DNA of 64,000 nt from the NCBI RefSeq assembly GCF_000733925.1, contig NZ_JPOO01000001.1:2285895-2349894 (forward strand). Reading direction: 5' to 3'. The notes below the pieces were generated by a model. That model did not search any database and was not told where the DNA came from. It worked only from the letters and a program-made list of their open reading frames with translations. This DNA comes from Arenibacter algicola. Lineage in GTDB: Bacteria > Bacteroidota > Bacteroidia > Flavobacteriales > Flavobacteriaceae. The translations under genes and the position numbers were made by a program. Positions 27,565 through 36,433 of this stretch are shown one piece after another. Position 1 is the first letter of the stretch, and every line of letters begins with the position of its first letter.

Positions 27565-27993
27565 TCAAATTCCCAAAGTAATCAATTGTTTTACTTTATG
27601 ATAGGTCAATGTAGCTTTAATACATTCCTTCAATTCCGATTTTGGAATTTTCTGATTTAATTTAAAAACTATGGCCCGTTTACCTTCGTATTGAAATTTG
27701 TGGTTGAAAACCAATCTAAATGTATCTACCAGTCTACTTGAGCAATGAAAATACATAGCGTACTGGTCGGGTGTTTTTTCTTTCCAGTCCATTCGCAAGG
27801 TACTACCATCTTTGGTTACAAAACTTGGTTCTCCCCATTTTAGGGTTTCTTCCAATTGGTAAACTCCTTCGGTTTCTTCCGCTGTTTCAAGGACCAATTC
27901 CCGTAACGCTTGCATCTTATCCCGAACAAAGTCGGGATAGTTGGCAAAGACTGCATCTACTTTAGGGTTTGTTTTTACTTTCAGTTCCCCCAT
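27565..27993 (-). CDS. DUF1801 family protein
   Basis: 142 residues, soluble. The DUF1801 (YdhG-like) pattern is VDAVFANYPDFVRDKMQALRELVLETAEE, then LEETLKWGEPSFVTKDGSTLRMDW (W-G-x-P-x-F) and MYFHCSSRLVDTFRLVF, ending KAIVFKL-like GKRAIVFKLNQKIP and ECIKATLTYHK. Function is unproven. Single gene with 190 bp on each side. Confidence 0.8.
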   Translation of the reverse strand: MGELKVKTNPKVDAVFANYPDFVRDKMQALRELVLETAEETEGVYQLEETLKWGEPSFVTKDGSTLRMDWKEKTPDQYAMYFHCSSRLVDTFRLVFNHKFQYEGKRAIVFKLNQKIPKSELKECIKATLTYHKVKQLITLGI

Positions 27994-28183
27994 TTTATTC
28001 GTTTGTTATGTCGCTGTTCGCCAACAACTTCGGTCTAATATTAATATGGAAGTAAGTTACGGTTTTGTCCGAATATATTAAATAGGGAGTAACCTGCGCT
28101 ATTCTGACGAATTATGGGAATTAAAAGTATATTTTTTACATTCTGGTTTAGGCTTATTGATTTGATTGGAAAGTCTATGAAAC

Positions 28184-28909
28184 TTAGTTTACAGAATAGG
28201 TTGATTTTGATACCGTATCATAGATCAACAATCCCTCGCTTTGACTATCGAGTTGTCCGATTAAAATTCCGTTAGCGTCCCAAACTGATGTTTGTCCGGC
28301 ACTTAGGGTATTGTTGCAAAACCCGATGCAGTTGGCCATTAAAACTGGCATTGAATATTTGTTCGCTATTTTTGGATAGTCCGTGTTCGCTTTTTCCATT
28401 CCCGCTTTTGATTTTGCTACGCTGGCCAAATAAACTTCTGCTCCCATTCCATGTGCATTTTTGGAATGTTCGGGCTGTAATGACTCGTAACAAATGGCAA
28501 GGGCAATTTTCGAGTCCTTAATAGACAAAATAGTCTGTTCGCTCCCTTCAATAAAGTACAGCTTTTCGTCTGGATGCAGAATTTGCTTGGAATAAGTTTG
28601 TCGTGGCAGGTTTGGTTGAAAAATAAGGGTGCTAATTAAAATTCCGGATTCCGTTTTGGTAGGCATACCAACTCCAATTGTAATGCTTTTAGAGTCGCTG
28701 ATAGCTTGAAACACCTCCAATCTCGGATCATTTTGGTCGGTCGCAAAATCCTTTGCGATTTCCGGTTCGTAATTTAACAAGGATAATTCAGGGAAAACGA
28801 TCAAGTCTGTTTTTTCGGAGACGGCAAGTTCAATCCATTTCAAATGGTTTTCGATATTGGCCTTTATATTCCCTTTTTCAGATTTTGTCTGTGCTGCACA
28901 AATTTTCAT
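28184..28909 (-). CDS. Carbon-nitrogen hydrolase (nitrilase superfamily)
   Basis: 241 residues, cytoplasmic. The Glu-Lys-Cys triad is visible: Glu in IVFPELSLLNYEP (about residue 41), Lys in SKQILHPDEKLYF (about 111) and Cys in IALAICYESLQPEHS (about 145). It hydrolyses an amide C-N bond; small nitrilase or amidase members of this size often act on dead-end metabolites. The cupin gene ends about 60 bp upstream, so they could share a transcript. Confidence 0.85.
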   Translation of the reverse strand: MKICAAQTKSEKGNIKANIENHLKWIELAVSEKTDLIVFPELSLLNYEPEIAKDFATDQNDPRLEVFQAISDSKSITIGVGMPTKTESGILISTLIFQPNLPRQTYSKQILHPDEKLYFIEGSEQTILSIKDSKIALAICYESLQPEHSKNAHGMGAEVYLASVAKSKAGMEKANTDYPKIANKYSMPVLMANCIGFCNNTLSAGQTSVWDANGILIGQLDSQSEGLLIYDTVSKSTYSVN

Positions 28910-28967
28910 CTTATGCGTTTTTTCAAAATTAATATTCCAATTAAAGTGTTTTGGTACTATTTATTTA

Positions 28968-29417
28968 TTATACAGGAGCCTCTACAAACTCAACGCCATA
29001 TTCAGCTGCTATATTCATAATTTTCCCAAAGTCGGTTTCCGCATTTTCCGGTTCGGGGGGAACAAGTGATGTGGCCGGAGTGCTCATTGCACGAACGCAA
29101 TCTTCAAATCCGGCAGGTGAACAAATCATTAATATTCTTGCATGTCCTGGGGAATCTACTGTATAAGTATGCGGTATGTCTTTTGGGGCCAATAAATAAT
29201 CTCCGTTTTTGGCCTTATAACTTTTATCACCAACGTACAGGGTCAACTCACCGTCAATTACATAAAAACCTTCATCCTCCCTATGGTGAACATGCCACGG
29301 GGGACTGCCTTCTTTTGTAGCATAAAGCTCCACAATACAATATTTGCCGTTTGTATCGTTACCCGTAGCGTGAATTATGGCCAACTCACCTAACCAATTA
29401 AGTGCTTCTTTTTTCAT
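28968..29417 (-). CDS. Cupin-domain protein
   Basis: 149 residues, one cupin barrel. Motif 1 is PPWHVHHREDEGFYVIDGELTLYVGDKSY (H-x-H-x4-E-x5-G). Motif 2 is GDYLLAPKDIPHTYTVDSPGHARILMI (P-x2-H). A metal site of three His and one Glu is therefore likely. The C terminus has a helical tail that may aid dimer formation. The substrate is unknown; quercetinase-like proteins have the same plan. Confidence 0.8.
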   Translation of the reverse strand: MKKEALNWLGELAIIHATGNDTNGKYCIVELYATKEGSPPWHVHHREDEGFYVIDGELTLYVGDKSYKAKNGDYLLAPKDIPHTYTVDSPGHARILMICSPAGFEDCVRAMSTPATSLVPPEPENAETDFGKIMNIAAEYGVEFVEAPV

Positions 29418-29586
29418 TGGAAATCTCTTTAGTTTTTCATTGATTCTCTTTGCCGTTTTAGCCTGTAGATTTTGCTTATCTCAGTCCAATTGTAGAACGT
29501 ATTACCTGCACCTTTAACAAATAACTGTTTGTATATAAATAGTTGGGGGCAATTCCTACCAATTTTTCGTCTCATCCCAATTTGGT

Positions 29587-29874
29587 TTATTGGGCATAAT
29601 AGGTAAACCATAAAATCCACCCTGCAAAAAAAATGAAAGGACAAATTATCGAATTTCCGAAAATCAATTTTGAAAGATCCTTTTTCTTCAGCAAGTACAA
29701 TACCAGTCCTACTAGGAGGTTGATTCCAAATAGTATCGGGATAATTTTCAGCATATCCATTGAACAATCCATTTCTGGCTGTTTAATATAAAACCAAGCC
29801 CCAATGGCAACTATTTGCACAATGAAAAGTAGGACACCAAGATTTTTCAGTTTTCTATACTCCATATCCCACAA
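29587..29874 (-). CDS. Small three-helix membrane protein
   Basis: 95 residues with three hydrophobic segments (LGVLLFIVQIVAIGAWFYI, ILFGINLLVGLVLYLL, NSIICPFIFFAGWILWFTYY). A charged linker KKKDLSKLIF lies between the second and third. I do not recognise a family. It precedes the cupin gene on the same strand with a 170-bp gap. Confidence 0.5.
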   Translation of the reverse strand: MWDMEYRKLKNLGVLLFIVQIVAIGAWFYIKQPEMDCSMDMLKIIPILFGINLLVGLVLYLLKKKDLSKLIFGNSIICPFIFFAGWILWFTYYAQ

Positions 29875-30128
29875 TGTTTTTGGACTACTGGCTCAAAATT
29901 TCACACAGTGGCCATTGCATAGTTCGTAAGTTGTTTAAAGATAAAGAATTTAGGGTAATCAATAACTTTATAAAAAGTCGACCTGTGCTTTGGAAAATCA
30001 TAGTATTGGACGTTCACTTGTCAGTTATAGTACTTTTCAGCCCAATGCCAGTTCCAAACAGATTCTATGCCTTCTTTTCTGGACTAAGATCTAGGAAGTT
30101 TAGAAAATAGTGGATGGGCCAAAAGTTC

Positions 30129-30563
30129 CTAAAAGTTACTTTCTTCCGCCATTTTTACAACACCAACAGTGAGGATCAAATTGGCAAAGCGACGCTGTTC
30201 ACCGGTTTGAATAATCAATGTGGTGGCCGGTTCCCTGATTTTGTCATAGAACGCCCAGCGTTCCATGGCCTCCCATGTTACGTCCCCCAGTAATTTTTTA
30301 TAAGCATCGTGTATCTCAGCGCTTGCTTCTGTAGGCTTTTCCATGACTATGGCACCTTGTATTGGGCAGACTTCCAGGATGCCTTCAAGCACTGTGAGAG
30401 CATCCAATATTCCCGGGCGAAAGTTGAGATGTACGGTTGTGGAGTTTGGACCTGTCATGGCGGCGACCGGTAAATTTCCGTCAGCAATGACCACTTGTGC
30501 AAAATGCCCTGAACGGGCAAGCACTTCCATAATTGTTGGGTGTATTACTGGAGTCTTTAGCAT
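30129..30563 (-). CDS. RbsD/FucU-family sugar mutarotase
   Basis: 144 residues. The start MLKTPVIHPTIMEVLARSGHFAQVVIADGNLP is the RbsD/FucU signature, with the catalytic His in SGH and the D-G-N-x-P loop. AFYDKIREPATTLIIQTGEQRRFANLILTVGV at the C terminus completes the sugar site, with E-R/Y-N. It interconverts anomers of fucose or ribose. The SDR gene ends about 110 bp upstream on the same strand, so the pair may be a remnant of a fucose or related sugar pathway. Confidence 0.85.
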   Translation of the reverse strand: MLKTPVIHPTIMEVLARSGHFAQVVIADGNLPVAAMTGPNSTTVHLNFRPGILDALTVLEGILEVCPIQGAIVMEKPTEASAEIHDAYKKLLGDVTWEAMERWAFYDKIREPATTLIIQTGEQRRFANLILTVGVVKMAEESNF

Positions 30564-30671
30564 AAATCTATCCTTGAAAAAAATTAATACAAAAACACAT
30601 GTGGCTGTTTAGCTTCCAATGTTTTCTATTTTAATAATCAATTGCATTTGATGTAGTGTTTGCTTAAGTAT

Positions 30672-31445
30672 CTACATATTATAGACACCGCCATTGATGT
30701 CTAGCGTGGCACCTGTAATAAAGCCATCGTATTCGGAAGCTAGAAATAATACCGCCCTTGCTACGTCATCGGCATTACCAGCACGTTGAATTGGAATACC
30801 TGCTGTTGTTGCAGCCGCTGATTCTTTTGTCGTATGCGTGTTGTGAAATGAAGTGCCAAGGATGAGACCTGGGGCAACCGCGTTGACCCGCGTACCTTGA
30901 GGTCCCAATTCGGTGGAGAGTGCCCTTGTAAATGTTAGTATGGCGCCTTTGCTGGTAGAATAAGCTAACGACCCTGGGTGACCACCTTTACGCCCAGCGA
31001 GTGATGCTAAATTAACAATACTGCTGTTTTCATTTTTTGCTAGAAAAGGAGCTGCGGCCCGGGTCACGAACATCATGGAGGTAAGGTTTATGTCCATTAC
31101 CTTGTGCCAGAACTCGGCCTCCATTTCGTTCAACATTTTACGTGCAACAAGTGATCCCGCATTATTGATTAATATGTCCAGACTACCCAACGCCTTTACT
31201 GTTTTTTCGACCAATGCATTCGCATCGGCTTCCTTGGTCAAGTCACCACTTATAGCAATCGCTTTTTGTCCTTTGCCCGTTGCGTATTCCGTTAATTGGT
31301 TCGCGGTATCGGCACTGGAAAAATAGTGAACGGAAACATTGGCTCCACTATCAATAAAGTGCCTGGTAATCGATTCACCAATACCTTGTGCACCAGCGGT
31401 GATTAGAATGTTCTTTCCTTTTAATTTATTATCGTTTTTCATGTT
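30672..31445 (-). CDS. Short-chain dehydrogenase/reductase
   Basis: 257 residues from the preferred start at 31445 (MKNDNKLKGKNILITAGAQGIG); an upstream ATG at 31481 would add 12 residues. Motifs: coenzyme-binding TAGAQGIGESI (T-G-x3-G-I-G variant with A-G-A), INNAG (N-N-A-G), the Ser in IVNLASLAGRKG, the Tyr-Lys pair in AYSTSKGA, and the PG motif RVNAVAPGLILGT. It oxidises a sugar or polyol using NAD(P). Next to the mutarotase it may be an L-fucose dehydrogenase-like enzyme, but that is inference. Confidence 0.85.
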   Translation of the reverse strand, partial: NMKNDNKLKGKNILITAGAQGIGESITRHFIDSGANVSVHYFSSADTANQLTEYATGKGQKAIAISGDLTKEADANALVEKTVKALGSLDILINNAGSLVARKMLNEMEAEFWHKVMDINLTSMMFVTRAAAPFLAKNENSSIVNLASLAGRKGGHPGSLAYSTSKGAILTFTRALSTELGPQGTRVNAVAPGLILGTSFHNTHTTKESAAATTAGIPIQRAGNADDVARAVLFLASEYDGFITGATLDINGGVYNM

Positions 31446-31807
31446 GTTCCTATATAAGAAGAGTTGTTCATCCTTGTACAATTAATGCTTGTTGCTTTGA
31501 ACAGCATACTTTTGCTTGTACAAATATAATATAACTAGGTGCGTAATTTCATATTGTCGACCTTGTAATGGCTATGATTTTGGTCGTGGAAGTGCTATGG
31601 ATCGTGTTTATTGGCCTATAAGTATAAGAGTGTGCAGGCTTACCACAGTATTTAATTTTCGACCTTGTCCTGCATAGAGGTAAATCCAATTTGTCCCAAG
31701 CTTGGTTATACAGCTTTGGCAAGAACATAAGCTAGGGTATCTGTTATTTGTTTGAAAGCTAAAGTGCCGACGGTAAAAATGGCAATGACATCTTTTAGGC
31801 CATTTTT

Positions 31808-31997
31808 TTATCCAATTTTTTTGACAATTTCACCTTCCTCAACATAGTATTCCCCTTTTTTTAATGAATGTTCGCTAAATATATTTTTTTACTACGTTCC
31901 AAGTACCCTCGTGTAAGGAGAAAGTAGTATTAAAAAAATTATATAGTTCTTTCATTTTGTTTTGGGCATACACAATACCACTAAGGGTCTCGGACAT
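31808..31997 (-). pseudogene. Possible remnant of a Crp/Fnr-type regulator, N-terminal part
   Basis: Two frames read in series resemble the first 60 residues of Crp/Fnr proteins. MKELYNFFNTTFSLHEGTW runs to a stop in frame, then LKKGEYYVEEGEIVKKIG continues in a second frame and stops. K-K-G-E-Y-x-V-E-E-G is the usual start of the cyclic-nucleotide-like domain. No further match is seen downstream. The rest of the 756-bp region 31482-32237 shows no gene I can support. Weak evidence, by eye only. Confidence 0.35.
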
Positions 31998-32237
31998 GGG
32001 TAGTTGGGTGTTTTAAGCACCTAATTTAACATATACAATCCAAACTTGCTTGCCGATAGGCAATTGGCAAATCTGTCTTGCAACGCTTTTGGGCCAGGAA
32101 ATATTCTTAGGGTAGTGGAGGACCTGTCTGCAGAAAGCCATTCCAGCAACCTGCCCACACCGTTTCGGGCAATGGCGGGTTAATTGTCTACCTTGTTTTA
32201 ATAATTACACTTCCTTAAATTCAAGTCCATATCTTTA

Positions 32238-32738
32238 TTATTTATTCACTAATTCCAGGTGCTTATTGTAGGCTTCAATTCTTGCATGGGCAGTTCCGTC
32301 TATTAGTAAAATGACTATCATCATAGCAATCGTTGTAATGCTGATTGCACGCCAAGTTGGGGTGTTTATAAAAATAATTAGCAAGGCAGCTGCAATGATT
32401 ATAATCGGAATAGCCTTGAAAACTACTGTTTCGTATTCCTTTAGTGTTCTTTCCGTACGCGCAATTTCTGATGCTATAAATGCAGGGGAATCACTGTTGT
32501 AGGCAGTTTCAAATTCTTTAATTCTTGATTTATTGGTGAAAAATAAACCAAGCCCTATGGTCAAAAGCAATACCCCTGCTACCAAGGTGGGAATTATGTA
32601 GGCTTTTGCTATATCCGTTTTTCCTAACTGCCAAAACCCGATGCTTACGATTATAAATAATATCGCAAAAAAGATGAAGAATCGTGTCGAGGAGACTTCG
32701 GCTTTGGCCCATTCGACTGCTATTTTTAAAATTTCCAT
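32238..32738 (-). CDS. Four-helix membrane protein, unknown function
   Basis: 166 residues. Hydrophobic segments at about 20-38, 46-67, 107-123 and 128-147 flank a helical soluble loop (KSRIKEFETAYNSDSPAFIASEIARTERTLKEYETVVF). The gene lies four bases downstream of the headless AraC-type gene on the same strand, so the two were probably cotranscribed. I do not recognise the family. Confidence 0.55.
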   Translation of the reverse strand: MEILKIAVEWAKAEVSSTRFFIFFAILFIIVSIGFWQLGKTDIAKAYIIPTLVAGVLLLTIGLGLFFTNKSRIKEFETAYNSDSPAFIASEIARTERTLKEYETVVFKAIPIIIIAAALLIIFINTPTWRAISITTIAMMIVILLIDGTAHARIEAYNKHLELVNK

Positions 32739-32742
32739 AGTT

Positions 32743-33012
32743 TTAATTCATTTTATATTTTTCTCTATACTCCGTTGGACTAATGCCTTCTTTCTTTTTA
32801 AATAAGCGCGAAAAATAGGGTGGATATTCAAAGCCCAATTCATAGGCTACCTCAGAGATGGTTCTATTGGGATCCAGCAAAATATTCTTGGCCTCGTCTA
32901 TCAGGTATAATTGCAAATGTTCGGTGGAAGTTTTTCCGGTTTCTTTTTTGAGCGTATCGCTCAAGTAACGCTGTGATACCAAAAGTTGATGCGCTATTTG
33001 TTGTAAGTCCAC
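32743..33012 (-). pseudogene. AraC-type regulator, only the DNA-binding domain left
   Basis: 89 residues that hold only the two helix-turn-helix motifs of AraC proteins: DLQQIAHQLLVSQRYLSDTLKKETG and RTISEVAYELGFEYPPYFSRLFKKKEGISPTEYREKY. Normal family members carry about 180-200 residues ahead of this. The coding match starts from a GTG at 33010-33012, immediately beside the inferred end of the cassette array (33017-33026), with no start codon context or sensor domain. The array end therefore cut the gene. The remaining domain could still be translated. Confidence 0.7.
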
Positions 33013-33016
33013 TATT

Positions 33017-33026
33017 GTTGTGTACA
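33017..33026 (-). other. Cassette-end box (R''-like), distal edge of the array
   Basis: Plus-strand GTTGTGTACA. It is the exact reverse complement of TGTACACAAC at 33759-33768, which marks the other end of the segment carrying the split gene 33105-33723. In integron terms this is the R'' box of that cassette. The rest of an attC-like palindrome is not seen beyond it, because the AraC remnant begins at once. Confidence 0.6.
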
Positions 33027-33104
33027 GTGCTTTAGGTGATTTTTATTAATAAATTAATCTTGTTTAATATAAAAGTTAGGAAACTAAAATCAATTTAAGT
33101 TCTA

Positions 33105-33723
33105 TCACTGGTTATATGGATAAAATTTGTCTTCAAATAAATAGTTCATGGCGAACCAAACAGTATTCATACTTAATTTTTGACCCAAGTATTCATCACT
33201 CATTTCTGTATCAATGGCTTGTTTTAAAAATGAATTCAAATCTTCAATTGTATAAAATACAGTAAACGTCCCTTTTGATATATTATATATAATACCAGCC
33301 CGATAATTAGTGCCAACACTCCAAGCAGTCAATCCCATACTATGGAAAAAGCTTTCAATATATATATATATACTTTTCATTACTGCAAATGGCTCTGAAA
33401 TATCCATTTTTACTTATCCTTAATTTCTCATTTACTTTATTGGTAATATACTTTTTTATTGAATTCGCTCTAAAATAAATATGTTTTCCGTCAGAGACTG
33501 CAAAAGGTTCTTTGATTCTTTTCCCTTGACTATTCCAAAGTTTAAAGGTATTATCTGTGAGATTATAGTTCTTTTTTACCGTAATAGTGTCTTCTAATCT
33601 AATATCGTTCAATAGAAAATTCACATGAGTTTTGAAAATACCAGGGTGAGATTTTTTATCTGAAATTTGACCAAATAACAAACTTATATTTGTAGCGAAA
33701 AGAATAATATAGACTGTTTTCAT
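33105..33723 (-). pseudogene. Cassette gene, exported protein of unknown function, split by a frameshift
   Basis: Two overlapping frames form one gene. The upstream part (33723 down to 33355) starts with a signal peptide MKTVYIILFATNISLLFGQ and runs to SNEKYIYIY before a stop. The downstream part (33407 to 33105) begins MDISEPFAVMKS and ends DKFYPYNQ. In the overlap lies an A(TA)7 tract at about 33359-33373. One more TA unit would join the frames into a protein of about 206 residues. A one-base change in the nearby AAAAA run would also do so. No family recognised. The gene starts about 44 bp inside the inferred cassette edge. Confidence 0.6.
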
Positions 33724-33761
33724 TTAACAATATTGAGCTAATTGGTAGGTGATCGTATTGT

Positions 33762-33898
33762 ACACAACGTTCTCGTATAAGATTTCGAGCGGGATTTGCA
33801 AACGCTAACCTGTCAGTCTTGTCGTGACCAAAAATAGCAGATAAGCAAAAACCTTGCGGACAGCCTTCAGCCCGCCAGAAGCTTAGCCATTGTTGACC
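33762..33898 (-). repeat. attC-like palindrome 1
   Basis: 137 bp between the split gene and the UPF0158 gene. Read on the minus strand, it opens with GGTCAAC followed by AATGG and the arm CTAAGCTTCTGGCGGG. It closes with the arm CCCGCTCGAAATCTTATACG, a short spacer, and GTTGTGTAC. The arms pair imperfectly (TAAG..TTC..GCGGG with matching partners) and the outermost AAC/GTT boxes pair. The layout R''-L''-loop-L'-R' matches integron attC sites. Confidence 0.6.
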
Positions 33899-33904
33899 AG
33901 GTTT

Positions 33905-34321
33905 TTATTTTTCTTTCATCTGGATTTGTCGTTTCACAAAGTTAATATACGCTTTGTTTTTGAAGTCAAACCAGTTTTGGCGATAGTCAGATGAGTCAAT
34001 TAAATTCTTAAAGTTCTGAAAAGGTTTTCGTCTCGAAATGGCGTTCAAAATCTTGTCTCTAAAATACTCATCAGATAAGGAATATGCAAAATTCTCGATC
34101 ACCTTATAACCTTCGTATGATTCCATTTTTTCAAACCGTTCATAGTTGTCCCAGTCGTTTTCAATTCTATCGATGATGTCTTCCCATTGTTCAGCGTCGA
34201 AATACGGATCGTTCGGGTCAGGATGCGAGTCAATTGTCCCCGAGGGCAGATGGTAAAAGCAGATCATTCCGCTGTCCAACAGTTCGGCAATTTCTTTTAT
34301 CTGTTCTTCTTTCAGGGTCAT
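33905..34321 (-). CDS. UPF0158 family protein (cassette gene)
   Basis: 138 residues, acidic and soluble. Blocks IAELLDSGMICFYHLPSGTIDSHPD, MESYEGYKVIENFAYSLSDEYFRDKILNAISRRKPFQNFKNLI and YRQNWFDFKNKAYINFVKRQI match the UPF0158 plan (x-G-x-x-C-Y, then a helical region with R-K-P-F-x-N-F-K). Function is unknown. Its start is about 20 bp after the box GTTTGGCC (read on the minus strand near 34342). Here the two segment ends match only partly (GTTGACC at the far end), so the original cassette edges may have changed. Confidence 0.7.
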   Translation of the reverse strand: MTLKEEQIKEIAELLDSGMICFYHLPSGTIDSHPDPNDPYFDAEQWEDIIDRIENDWDNYERFEKMESYEGYKVIENFAYSLSDEYFRDKILNAISRRKPFQNFKNLIDSSDYRQNWFDFKNKAYINFVKRQIQMKEK

Positions 34322-34341
34322 GTTTGTCAGCTTGGGCCAAA

Positions 34342-34691
34342 CGCAGCGCTATGTACGACATCTTCGACAGCAGTGGGCGAGTTGTAGCGTTGGCAGGCAA
34401 TTTTATGGAAATATAGTGAAAACTTTTTTTGGTTTTCGACGGTATTGGGAATAAAATGTCGCGGTCCAGATTACATATAGTGACTTGATATGTTGCGTTG
34501 ATTTCTTCCGTTAAGCGTCGTTGATAAAAAAAGTACTCTTATCCTACGGTTTTATGTGATCTGACATAGCGCTGCGATGATGTTGCATTTCCCTTTGTGC
34601 GGGCGACATCTGCGAGAGCAGTGGGCGAGTTGGAGCGTTGGATAGCGAGATGTAGCACATAGGGTCGACGTAGGCGAATGCAACATCATCG
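34342..34691 (-). repeat. Nested palindromes and a 45-bp duplicated motif without a gene
   Basis: A 13-bp perfect inverted repeat, CGCAGCGCTATGT near 34342-34354 and ACATAGCGCTGCG near 34563-34575, encloses the region. Next to it is a 14-bp perfect pair, GATGATGTTGCATT near 34576 and AATGCAACATCATC ending near 34691. A motif of about 45 bp around CAGTGGGCGAGTTG.AGCGTTGG occurs twice, at about 34347-34397 and 34604-34654. No protein is encoded. It looks like one or two attC-like sites or a coding-free cassette between the UPF0158 gene and the group II intron. Confidence 0.55.
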
Positions 34692-34810
34692 TGTTTGTAT
34701 ATGAAAAGTTGCGTGTTAATAAGCGCAAATTTTTCGGTTTAGTGTTGACATTAAAAATACAAAAAGACCTTTGAATTAAGCACTTGCCAGCAATTTTTTT
34801 TATATACGGT

Positions 34811-36433
34811 GTGTGTGCCCAGCATGGGCATCTTTATCATATCTAAGATATGGTATTAATCTAGAGGGTGCAAGCCTGCCTGACGGACAGGCAGGTCCCT
34901 TATGGGCAGGGGTAACTCCTTGAACCATTAGTAAGTCGCAAGGGTGGTAACTGCGAGGTTACATCTGAAGGAAGCGAGACTACAAAGCTCGGTACTGACG
35001 GACAGGAACCGTATATGAGGCATTTATGCATGGGTAAGCAAGCACATCATTGTAACGCCCAATGAGTACAAAAGGTGCATTTATGTAGATACGGCAGGAA
35101 TCGGGGGAAACCTGCCCGTGCCATTCAGGCGGGGAAGATGCCATTACCTGGGGAGGTCTCTACAACTACGAGTTGGTTAGGTAGAGAAGTCAGCAGAGGT
35201 CATAGTACTTAACAGAAACGAGCGGATGGATAAATCCGAGGTCTCACAAGCAAAGGAAGGGCCAAACGTCAATTGGTCTTCAATGCAGAACGGAATCCGC
35301 CCTAGGCAGATAGCCCTCTGTAACGAAGACAGGTAAAAGAAAATGTAAACCAAAAAAAAAAAAAAAATGATTGGACAAGTAGTACATCCTTACAATCTGC
35401 AAAAAGCCCTAGAACAAGTAATTGCGAACAAGGGCAGTGCAGGAATCGATGGAATGAAAACAACGGAACTCACAGAGTATCTGCGAGAGAACAAGTTGCA
35501 CATACTCCAAACGGTAAAGCAAGGAAAGTACCGACCCCAAGCCATTCTTGGTGTGGAAATTCCCAAGGCAAACGGGAAATCCCGTCTCTTGGGAATCCCA
35601 ACAGTAACCGACAGGTTGCTCCAACAAGCGGTATCACAAGTTGTGATGCCTAAATTTGAAAATGGTTTCAGTGCCTATAGTTATGGATTCCGCCCCAACA
35701 GAAATGCCCGCCAAGCAGTTGGCAAGGCTCTGGAATATATCCATGAGGGGTATAGTTTTATCGTAGATATAGACCTAAAGACATTTTTCGATGAAGTAGA
35801 CCATTGCCTGCTTTTGAACTTGCTCTACCAAAAGGTAAAATGTCAAATTACGCTCCAATTGATACGTAAATGGTTACGAGCACCGATCTTGATCAATGGC
35901 AAACTTGAAAAGAGGAGAAAAGGCGTCCCACAGGGAAGCCCGATCAGTCCGTTATTGTCCAACATCCTGCTCAACGAGCTGGATAAAGAACTGACCAGAC
36001 GGAAACTTCGGTTCGTTCGCTATGCCGACGATTTCAGTGTCTACACCAGACGAAGAAGTGATGCAACGGCAACGATGGGAGCAATCTCAAAGTACCTAAA
36101 GACGAAACTTAAACTCGCGGTAAACCGGGAGAAAAGTGGCGTAAGGAAGCCAGTGCAGTTCACCATCTTGGGTTTTGGTTTCGTACCCACCTATATCAAA
36201 GGGGAGAAGGGCAAATACCAATTGGTAGTGAGTGAAAAAGCATGGAAGAGTTTAAAAATGAGGGTAAAGACGATAACCGCTAAAACCAAGCCCATGAGTT
36301 TCGATGAGCGGGTTGCCAAGATAAACGAAATCCAACGGGGATGGTTAAACTATTTCCGGGGAACAAGTATCCATGGCAAACTTCGTGATTTGGATGGATG
36401 GCTTAGGAATCGTTTGCGCTATTGCATATGGAC
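34811..36433 (+). mobile_element. Group II intron, 3'-truncated
   Basis: The RNA part starts at about 34811 with GTGTGCCCAGCATGGGC, a typical intron 5' end (two bases of uncertainty). Typical internal stretches follow, such as ACTGCGAGGTTACATCTGAAG-like and GGACAGGAACCGTAT. The intron-encoded reverse transcriptase opens at 35367 after a run of 16 A. The 3' part (end of the maturase, domains V and VI) is missing because the IS3-family element begins at 36434. It runs antisense to the cassette genes, as attC-targeting group II introns do. A CCTGCC/GGCAGG palindrome of the dispersed type is embedded near 34873-34895. Confidence 0.8.

Noticed and set aside
29429..29767. 112-residue minus-strand frame overlapping the three-helix membrane protein
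   Set aside because: It overlaps most of the 29587-29874 gene in another frame, and its sequence lacks any clear domain or membrane plan.
34322..34810. tRNA or other structured RNA gene suggested by strong hairpins
   Set aside because: No cloverleaf, T-loop or acceptor pairing was found; the hairpins fit recombination-type palindromes better.
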